Shown one piece after another: positions 56,171 to 64,000 of a stretch of DNA of 64,000 nt. Under the pieces are notes generated by a model. It ran no database searches, was not told the DNA's origin, and saw only the letters and a program-made list of their open reading frames with translations. The translations under genes and the position numbers were made by a program. The DNA comes from Crocodylus rhombifer. Lineage: Eukaryota; Chordata; Crocodylia; Crocodylidae. The stretch lies in assembly GCA_038503035.1 (NCBI GenBank), contig JAVSML010025531.1, forward strand, positions 547,031-611,030, read 5' to 3'. Every line of letters starts with the position of its first letter. Position 1 is the stretch's first letter.

Positions 56171-56429
56171 GAGTGCAGCATAGATGGATCTGTGGAACAG
56201 GAGATAGGTAAGTCTTGTGCCATATTAATGGACTCTATCTCCAAAAGCAGTCTCAAAGCAATACAACAGAGTATGGAACATGATGGTGTACTACAAACAG
56301 TTAAATGAACCATCCTAGAGGGTTGGCCACAGCACAAGGCACAAGTACCACCAGAATTTGCCATGTACTACCAATGGAGGGATGAACTATGTACACAGGA
56401 CGAATTCTGTTCAAGGGAGACAGGGTAGT

Positions 56430-57260
56430 GATCCCAGTAGCTCTGCGGTGAGACATCTTGAACTGACTCTATGCTTTACACATGGGAATAGAATCATGCC
56501 TAAGGAGAGCATGGGAGTGCATCTACTGGCCAGGCATATTGCCCACTTGAGAACATAAATGGAGCAGTGTGAGGTGTGCAAGGAATATGGTGACAAACAG
56601 CGAAAAGAGACATTGAACCCTCATGAGATCCCCTCTCAGCCCTGGGAGAAGGTAGGGACTGACCTGTTCAATGTCAAAGATAGAAACTATATGGTCACTG
56701 GAGACTACTATTCCAATGTTTGGGAGGTGGATAACCTCAAATACACTCAGACAGAAATGGTGATCAGGAAGCTGAAGGCTCATTTTGCGTGGCATGGGAC
56801 ACCTGACACTGTTCTCAGCCAATGACGCACAATACACCTCAAGAGAATTCAAATAGTTCTGCACTAGATGGGAATTCCAGCACAAGACAACATCCCCTGA
56901 GTACCGACAAAGCAATGGGATAGCTGAATCAGCAGTAAAGGCAGACAAGAGACTCTTGTTGAAGGCATATAAGACTGCAGCGGATCCCTGCCTGGCTCTA
57001 TTGGACCATCACAACGCACCGTCCCAAGGAATGGACAGTGGCCCAGCCCAAAGAGTAATGGGCTGCAGAACTAAGACATTACTGTGCATGAGAGACTGTT
57101 TGCTACAACCTCAGGAGGGAAGGGGCAACGATACATGGAAGCAGCTAAAAAAGCAACAGTCTCAGCAAGTATCACAGTATAACAAAGGAGCCAGGGACCT
57201 AAGACCACTGTGCAAGTCCACATATGAAAGAATGGCAGAAGGCCACAATTGAGGGTGAAG
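56430..57260 (+). pseudogene. Integrase remnant
   Basis: The zinc-binding part (56.48-56.58 kb: MGIESCLRRAWECIYWPG after a frameshift, then CEVCKEYGDKQRKE) precedes the core. PWEKVGTDLFNVKDRNY carries the first Asp. DYYSNVWEVDNL and LKAHFAWHGTPDTVLSQ follow, then a break just at the second-Asp block. YRQSNGIAESAVKADKRLLLKAY carries the catalytic Glu. No chromodomain was recognised. Stops and frameshifts throughout. Confidence 0.8.
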
Positions 57261-57349
57261 TGGGAGATAGATCCTACAAAATTGTCACAGATAGAGGACA
57301 GTGGCTGAGGTGTAACCAGAAGCGGCTGTAGAGAGCTGGCAGAGCAGAA

Positions 57350-57920
57350 ATGATTTCATAGATTTCATAGACTTTCATAGATTTTCATAGATTTCATAGA
57401 CATTAGGGCTGGAAGGGACCTCGGGAGATCATCGAGCCCAGCCCCCTGCCCAAAGGGCAGGAAGTAAGCTGGGTTCATAGGATCCCAGCAAGATAAGCAT
57501 CCAATTTACTCTTGAAGGTGTTCAATGTAGGTCCTTGAACCACCTCCGCTGGCAGACTGTTCCAGACCTTGGGGGCTTGGACAGTAAAGAAATTCTTCCT
57601 TATGTCCAGCCTGAAATGGTCTTGCAGGAGTTTGTGACCGTTCGACCTCATCATCCCTTGGGGCGCTCTGGTGAACAGACATTCCCCCGGATCCTGGTGG
57701 TCACCCCTGATAAACTTATAGGTGGCCATCAGATCACCCCTGAGCCTGCGCTTTTCCAGGCTAAAGAGTCCCATGGCTCTCAGCCTGTCATCGTAAGATC
57801 TGTTTTCCTGCCCTCTGATCATGCGCGTGGCTCTCCTCTGGACTCTCTCAAGCTTCTCCACATCCTTTTTGAATTGTGGAGCCCAAAACTGGACGCAGTA
57901 CTCCAGCTGCGGCCTCACCA
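57350..57920 (-). mobile_element. CR1 copy 6 inside the LTR element, cut by N gap
   Basis: The 3' end with repeated 'tttcatagatttcatagac' at 57.35-57.41 kb is the same subfamily as CR1-3. Minus-strand coding text: CVQFWAPQFKKDVEKLERVQRRATRMIRGQ, then LMATYKFIRGDHQDPGE and APKVWNSLPAEVV. It stops at the N run; LTR-element sequence resumes beyond it, so the CR1 5' part and the true insertion junction are missing from the assembly. Confidence 0.85.
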
Positions 57921-57930
57921 NNNNNNNNNN
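57921..57930. other. Assembly gap (10 N)
   Basis: A run of ten N joins CR1 RT sequence directly to LTR-element sequence. The real distance is unknown and may be large. Confidence 0.98.
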
Positions 57931-58075
57931 AGTAGTGGAAGGCTGGTACAATGACCAATGACTGTGAATCCAAAGGAACAGACCAGTGGTAAAGGCTCGG
58001 TCTCCATGGTGGGCCATGTGCTAGCAACCTCTAGCCCAACCAGGGGAATAAGTTAATTATCTGTTTTGAACTGTT

Positions 58076-58085
58076 GAAAAAAAGG
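58076..58085 (+). other. Polypurine tract
   Basis: 'gaaaaaaagg' ends exactly where the 3' LTR begins, as expected for the plus-strand primer of an LTR element. Confidence 0.7.
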
Positions 58086-58312
58086 TGTAACAATATGTAT
58101 GGATCTCAGAGGCAAACCAGCAGCAGCAGAAAGGGAGGAGTCTGAAGGAGGAACAGGAAGTGAGGGGGAGGAGACAGGAAAAACAAGAGAGTTAGGCTGG
58201 GGGAGAACAGCAGGCCCTGTAACAGCTCTGTCAGAAACTGCTATAATAAAGACACTGTTTATATTAATTAGGGAGCTGTTCCTTGATTACCCATACAGGG
58301 TCACATGAAACA
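58086..58312 (+). repeat. 3' LTR
   Basis: 227 bp, starts TGTAACAATATG and ends GAAACA, with a target-site CCTGC copy directly after. It pairs with the 5' LTR as described there. Confidence 0.9.
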
Positions 58313-58317
58313 CCTGC

Positions 58318-59309
58318 CAATAATTGTTCTCAGTGATTCTTCCCCCCTCCCCCCAATGCCTAGAAGGTGGGCAGCAGATTGGTTGGTGCTCTTTGTCCTT
58401 AGGAAAAATATTTCAGTCTCCAGAGACATAATGCTGTTTCTTGGATGAGTGGGTTGGTCACTGAGGCCAGTTAAGAAAACAGGGGCTTTAGGGTAGTAGC
58501 TGCTTCTCCGCATTGTTCCTATTGGGCTTGTCTATGTCATAGTCATAAGAAATGAGGCTTGGTAAGGGCAGGACTGAGCATGTGCTGGTCACTAGAATCT
58601 GCTGATACTTGTTTTGCCATTTGTAAAATGGACATTTATTATTTTAGCCTGCTCTTGGAATTGAGCCAAATTAACACAAAATCATATTGAAACCTTCTAA
58701 TCACAGATGTGTGATATATTATATAACTGACATGCAGATGTAGATATTTAAAGGAGTATGGGGTATAGGTTGAATTGTTTTTTAATTGCTTTGAACTGGA
58801 TTAGGCAAGGAGAATAAAAATAAACAAATTTTATTTTTAATAAACAAAAAAAGATTGCGCAATGAGGAACTGAAATGCAGACCTAAATTATACAGCCTTC
58901 TGTAGGATATATTTAATGACTAATACTGAACTACATTTAAAGACTTCAAACCCTTTGGAAAATCAACCTGTTTACAATTGTCTCTATTTAATAGTAAGCA
59001 ACTAGTGTGGCTTTGGTGTCTAGCTGATCAAACAAAACAAAACAAAACAAAAACAAGGTTGATTAGAGATTTGGGTTCTGATTTGGCTTGTTCTTTGTGA
59101 TACCAAAGTAAGTATTTATAAGGGAACTAAATACAGCTTCTGACTTCAAGCAAAACAAAGAAGCAAATGATAAGAGAGAAAATTAAGACAATGTGTACTT
59201 TTTCAGATAAATATCCTGTTATTAAATTTACAGAAATAAACTGATTTAAAAATAATCCTCAAATAATCGAAAACAACACAAGCAAAGGGATTTGAAGTTA
59301 ATCTCCCTG
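58318..59309. other. AT-rich non-coding DNA
   Basis: Nothing recognised except an (AAAAC)n-like tract at about 59031-59057. Confidence 0.45.
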
Positions 59310-60350
59310 TTTGTAGGATCATAGGAAAGTAGGACTGGAGGGGACCTCCCAAGGTCATGTAGTTCAACCCCCTGCTTAAGGCAGGATCATCCCTAGATCA
59401 TCCAAGCCTGTTTAACCAGCTTTTGAAAATGTCTAGGGATGGAAAGTCCAACTTCTTTGGGCAGTCTGTTCCAATGCATGACCACCCTCAGGGTTGGAAA
59501 GTTCCTCCTAATCTCCAACCTACTTTTCCTGTATTGCAATTTGATTCTATTTCTCCTAATCCTGTGTCCTATGGCCATAGGCAGTAATATATCTCCATCC
59601 TCTCTATAATTACCCTTCAGATATTTGAAGACTGTTATCAAATCTCACCTCAGTCTTTTTTTCTCCAGTTGAAATAGCTGTAGTTTTTTCTCCAGTTGAA
59701 ATAGCTGTAGTTTTTTCAGCATTTCCTGAAGTCATGTTTCCCAGGCCTCTAATCAATTTTATTGCTCTGCACTGACTTCTTTCCAATCTGTCTACATCCT
59801 TCTTGAAGTGTGAGGCCCAAAACTAGATGCAGTATTCTAGGTGAGACCTCACCAGTGCTGAATAGAGTGGAAGAATAACTTCTCTTGATTTGTAAGTGAT
59901 ACTCTTGGTAATACAAACCATCGTGCTGTTGACTTTTCTGGCAACAAGAGGACTTGTTGACTTTAATCTGATTGATTGCAGGCTGTTTCCCCAGTCTAGC
60001 CCTGTCCTCCAGAGTATCTGCAGCTCCACTGTCTTCTGCAAATTTGCTCAGCGTGCACTCAGTTCCATTATCCCAAGCCTTAATGAAAATGTTGAACAAC
60101 ACTGGAGCCAGGACAGATCCTTGGGGACCCCCAACTCTCCTAGCTAGACACTAAGCTATTGCTGACTACTCTTTGAGCATGATGATCCAACCAGTTATGC
60201 ATCGATCTTACAGTGTTTTCATTTACTTGGTAGTCCTTATCTTGCTAATGAGAATGCTGTAGCAAATGCTATCTCAAAGCTTTGCTGAAGTCGAGGTATA
60301 TCACTATTAACTCTTTGCTTTTTATGTTTTCATTCCTATTACCCTGACCA
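59310..60350 (-). mobile_element. CR1 LINE copy 5, short and old
   Basis: The 3' end 'aggatcataggaaagtaggactggaggggacctcccaaggtcat' lies at 59.31 kb in CR1 orientation. Coding scraps: VVMHWNRLPKEV (59.46 kb), LYSALVRSHLEYCI and LTLQEGCRQ (59.83 kb), and a degenerate catalytic box KFAED near 60.04 kb. A 27-bp tandem duplication (ctccagttgaaatagctg units, 59663 and 59690) is inside. It breaks off near 60.35 kb within RT. Confidence 0.8.
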
Positions 60351-60830
60351 GATATTACATGAAGTTTAAGATAGATAGATGTCCACAACAAAATTCTCCT
60401 TCATGCTAAGTTTAGCACATGTACATATGGGAGGTTTTCACTTCCTATGTTTCATGGTCATTAAGAACCATTTAAAACCTAAATGAGGTTAGATGGATGG
60501 ACTATGAAAGTTGTCCTTGCATGCACCCTGCGATAGTGGGGTAAAATTGCAAGGGCATAAGTACACCCCAACCTGTCAACTTCTTGTTCACAACCCCTCT
60601 TTGAATGTATCATGATAATTGTCTATGTCTAACTAAGGGAATATAAGCAGGGCATCTGATTCCTCGATGTCACTGTAGTGCAATTTATTGTAGAACACCA
60701 TGGCAATGTATAAACATTCAAAAAACCTAAGGCAGAAGTGCTCTAAATATTGTGTTTTACTCAAAGCACTCTAGATTAGGTCCAGAGCAAACCAAACAAA
60801 TATTTGCTATTTGGTGTAGGGGGGTAAGGA
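60351..60830. other. Non-coding DNA, nothing recognised
   Basis: AT-rich, with no coding or repeat signal that I can name. Confidence 0.4.
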
Positions 60831-61860
60831 TGGGGAAAGGGCTCAGAGCCTGCCTGTACTGGCGGAAATCAGCAAGCGGGGGTTGGGGTGGCTCCTGCAT
60901 ACCTCCCAGGAGGCTGCTGGAGAATGCTGAGCCCAGCTGAGCAGCTGGCCATCCCTGATCGGCCAGTGCAGCCTCTCTTCCCAACCCTGCCTTCCTGCCA
61001 GCTGTCAGTGCTGGCAACTGGAGCCTGAGTGGAAAACACAGCCCCAGCCATTTGCCTCCCCCCCCCAGCTTGCTGACTTGGGTCTTGGTGGGCACTGGGC
61101 CAAGCCAATATACAGGGGAGCTTTGTGTCCCCCTCCCCAGTTTTCAGTGCAACAAAAAGCTGTGTGCTTTCTGGCATAGGTTTTGCAGGGGAAGCGGGGC
61201 AAGCTGGGCTTGTGCAGCAGAGGGCCTCTGTTCTCCCCTCACCTGCTCCAGCCTCCTGACACATGCAGCTCAGAGCCATGTATGGCTTTTTGCTGTGCTA
61301 GAAACTGGGGTTGGGTGGGCAGGGGAATGCAGACTCTTTGCCCTGTGAGCCCTCCTCAGCTTGCTGGATTGTGTCTTTGGGGTGGAGGGGAAGCTGGGCC
61401 AGGTCCATGCAGCATGGAGGTTCTGTTCCTCCACCCACCTGGCCCCAGTTCCAGGTGCATGCAGTTAAAAGGCATGCACAGCTCCAAGCTACAGCCATCA
61501 GGAGGCTGTGGGTGGAGGAGGAATGGAGCTACCTGCTGTGCAGACCTATCTTGGCCCCTCTCAAGATCTGACAAGCTGGGGAGAGGTCCATATAGCAAAC
61601 TGGGGATGGGGGGGAGAGTTCCATGTGACAGGGGGTCTCTGTTTCTCCTCAACACCACCCAGCCAGGCAAAGAGGAGACAAAGCCTTTTTTGGACTCTTC
61701 TCTATAACAGCCCAGGGGCAAGGCTGGGCTGGTGCTTGCCTGGAGCAGACAAGTACCATTGGAGGCTAGCAAGTTGCCCAGCACGGTGTCCCTGGGATGC
61801 TGGCAGATTGCAACCTACCTTGACTTGTGATGGGATCTGGTACAGATGTTCAATAAAACA
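60831..61860. other. GC-rich unclassified block
   Basis: About 1 kb of GC-rich DNA with many overlapping false ORFs on both strands (Cys/Trp/Pro/Ser-rich, no domain). 'ctagaaactgggg', 'ccaactggagc' and 'aagctgggc'-like words recur about every 150-180 bp, suggesting a loosely tandem repeat. The sharp composition edges suggest an inserted element or repeat array. Confidence 0.4.
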
Positions 61861-64000
61861 CTCTAACCTAAAGTGTTTTAGTATGCTACCACATCCGTCC
61901 AGGGTTAACTTGGAGCAGGATTCACCATTTTAAGTGTTCTATGTGCCCTGGACATCTCTTCAGTCATGGCTGTAGAGCGCTTTCTTCATCCTTATTGCAG
62001 AAATCTCTCTATGTATATAGCTCTAGTTTCAGCCTAGGAATGGGTGTTAAAAGTGTTGCGGAGTTATTAAAAATTTTTGGCATTTACGGTAAGTGATTTA
62101 ACTTATCTTTGCTGTTAAAATAAAACATTTTTCTTGCTGTGCCTGAATGGTAGTCTTCTGAATTCAGTATTTTTTCATGGATAACAGCAGAGGTTATTTT
62201 TAAATGAAACAGGGCAAATTATGTTACAATGGTGATATTATTACTGAAATAAAGGATCCATTTTTTGTGACCTGCCCAAAACTGAATAGATTTTCAAGAA
62301 GATGAAAGTTTGCTAAAATCAAGCATGCTAATCTTGTGTTTTAAGTTTAATTTAATAGTCTAAAATTGCAAGGAAAACTGAGTATTCAAATTCTACCAGC
62401 CTTGCCTGTGCTAGGAGTTTTTTCCTAATATCTCATCATAGCTCCCACTAGATCATCTCTGTTAATTGTGAAGACATAACTGGTAGAAGGATGAGCATAA
62501 CATCAGTATCTACTCATTTTTAAACACCTTGTCATCTCTACCTGTTTAGCTACATTAGGTGTATTGGTTCTTACAATCCTATGGCTACAGGATCCTTATT
62601 TACACTAGTATTTTGACCACCGAGGTAGTAGCACCACCAAGAAAACTTTGGAGAACCATCTAACTGTAGATACAGCCAGTATGTTTTGCAGAATGTCGTC
62701 AGACTTCACATGTTAATACACACAGGCAATTTCAGTGACAGTGAGAAGAACCATGACAAATAACATCTGTGGGCAGGGAAGAAAGATCACAAACTACTAA
62801 CTTAAAAAACACAAAAATGTATCTACAGTAAGAGCCACATTATAGCTTCAGGACTTTAAAACCAATTTGACATCTTTTTTTGGCCTAATCTTTATACCAT
62901 CAAACCATTAAACGGTAAATAATGAAGTTCTTGCAGGGAAGACATCTCTGACTATGAAATCAGTGACATAAATCTACCCATATGGATTAGGAAATCATCC
63001 TTATCTACTTATTGTCTAATCTGCTGATGATACATAGTGTGGTCTGTTGTCATTTCTTTATTAGGGTAGGAGATGAAGAACCCATCAGTCACTTTCAGAT
63101 TGTCATCAATAAGGTTTTCAGAATGATCTTTTAATGAGGATAATTTTAATAGTGAATTTCATCTAACTTCCTGACATGACTGATGAAGATTGAGCAAAGG
63201 AAAAACCAAATGGAACTGTCATACCAAGATCCTACTTGTTGTCTATTGCTCTAGCCAAGTTCCCAATATCAGTAAGAAGTATGCCAAGAATCACTAAGAA
63301 AAGGTGACTGAAAGAAGTTTAACACATTTTAACAACAAAGAGAAGAGCGGTCAAATACATTGTATATCTGATTTCTTAGAAATGGAAAGATTACGATTCT
63401 TTCTATAGAGATAATTAATTTTTGTATATGTGTATATTTCCCTCCTTCCATGCCTTTGAAGCAGTAGCAAAATGGTGGGTTTTAATATCAATGATGCGCT
63501 TACTGTAACCAGTTTAGTGTGGCAGCTTTTATATCTCATATGTATGGAATCTGTCCCTTCCCTGCCACCACCATTAGTTATAGTGCCATGCAGCAGAGCT
63601 CAGTTGCTGATAGGCTTTTTAGTGAACTCACTCAAGTACTTAAGTATACTTGGAACAATTTTCTCAGGAAGTCAGAAGCATGAGAAGGTTGTATCTGAAT
63701 TGTTCTCCTTCCCTTTATTCATCCTATTCCTCTTTACTTCCTAGGCAGGAAGAATCAAGATTATTAAACTGATCAGAAATCCCATGGTAGCATTGTGTAA
63801 TACTTGTTTTTTAAAGTTGTTTATGGAGTTAAAGTATAGATATATTCTGCTTTTCAGCATGATTCTTTATAGCATTAAGGATTTGGCACATTGGGTTACA
63901 AAACTAGCTATTTAAAAAAATGTTAAGGTAGTTTCTTTTGTCTAGGTGATATCGCTTTCTTTAATTGAAGTAGTGTTGCATGACAGCAACAGTTGTTGAA
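61861..64000. other. AT-rich non-coding DNA to window end
   Basis: No gene or identifiable repeat. Short frames at 63.35-63.75 kb have no domain. Confidence 0.45.

Larger units (their letters stand above)
53540..58312 (+). mobile_element. mag-like Gypsy LTR retrotransposon, decayed
   Basis: Both LTRs are present (53540-53770 and 58086-58312), flanked by an exact 5-bp target duplication CCTGC (53535-53539 and 58313-58317). Between them are a candidate primer-binding site, gag, zinc knuckle, protease, RT, RNase H, integrase and a polypurine tract in standard Gypsy order (Ty3/mag type, the group annotated as K02A2.6-like). Numerous stops and frameshifts disable all genes, and no envelope region is seen. 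A CR1 fragment and a 10-N gap interrupt the 3' part. Confidence 0.9.

Noticed and set aside
53540..58312. Endogenous retrovirus with envelope
   Set aside because: RT, protease and capsid signatures are mag/Gypsy type, and no envelope-like frame lies between integrase and the 3' LTR.
60757..61933. Overlapping frames of 80-174 codons as a gene cluster
   Set aside because: GC-rich block with frames open on both strands, no domains, and loosely repeated words.

Overview
This window looks like a piece of a sauropsid nuclear genome, most likely crocodilian (turtle is the alternative). That is inferred from the repeats: several CR1 LINE lineages ending in CR1-type 3' microsatellites, old L2, a Tx1-like L1, mag-like Gypsy LTR elements, hAT-type MITEs, and scaffold-style N padding. 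I found no host protein-coding exon, rRNA, tRNA or CRISPR array that I can support. Every long open frame that I can interpret is a remnant of a transposable element.

Layout. 1-10.2 kb is AT-rich non-coding DNA with small repeat fragments and a GC-rich block at 1.14-2.1 kb. 10.2-12.7 kb is an old L2 LINE (+), split by a GACA-tailed MITE; an inverted copy of that MITE sits at 16.0-16.3 kb. 13.59-14.5 kb is a GATTCAG-rich, TIR-bounded non-autonomous element, followed by a GC-rich block at 14.6-15.9 kb. 17.2-22.9 kb is a near full-length CR1 (-) containing a 5'-truncated CR1 in the opposite orientation. 24.1-32.6 kb is a Tx1-like L1 (-) split inside its endonuclease region by another CR1 (-, 26.4-30.35 kb).

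36.9-45.1 kb is a three-layer nest. The outer layer is a second APE-type LINE (called LINE-B here, -). It was hit by a hAT-type MITE, which was then hit by the best preserved CR1 in the window (37.85-42.3 kb, -). LINE-B is bounded by inverted copies of a short terminal motif that also forms both ends of a palindromic 160-bp repeat at 52.6 kb. 47.9-50.4 kb and 59.3-60.35 kb are older CR1 copies (-). 53,540-58,312 is a mag-like Gypsy LTR retrotransposon with both LTRs, a matching 5-bp target duplication, a primer-binding-site position and a polypurine tract, but a decayed gag-pol. It carries a CR1 insertion interrupted by a 10-N gap.

None of the element reading frames is intact, so this is a record of past transposition rather than an active system. 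The parts most worth checking are the LINE-B inverted termini and their short palindromic relative, the duplicated 5' leader of the first CR1, several long perfect hairpins, and the assembly gap. Family assignments come from recognising protein and terminal motifs by eye; no database search was run.
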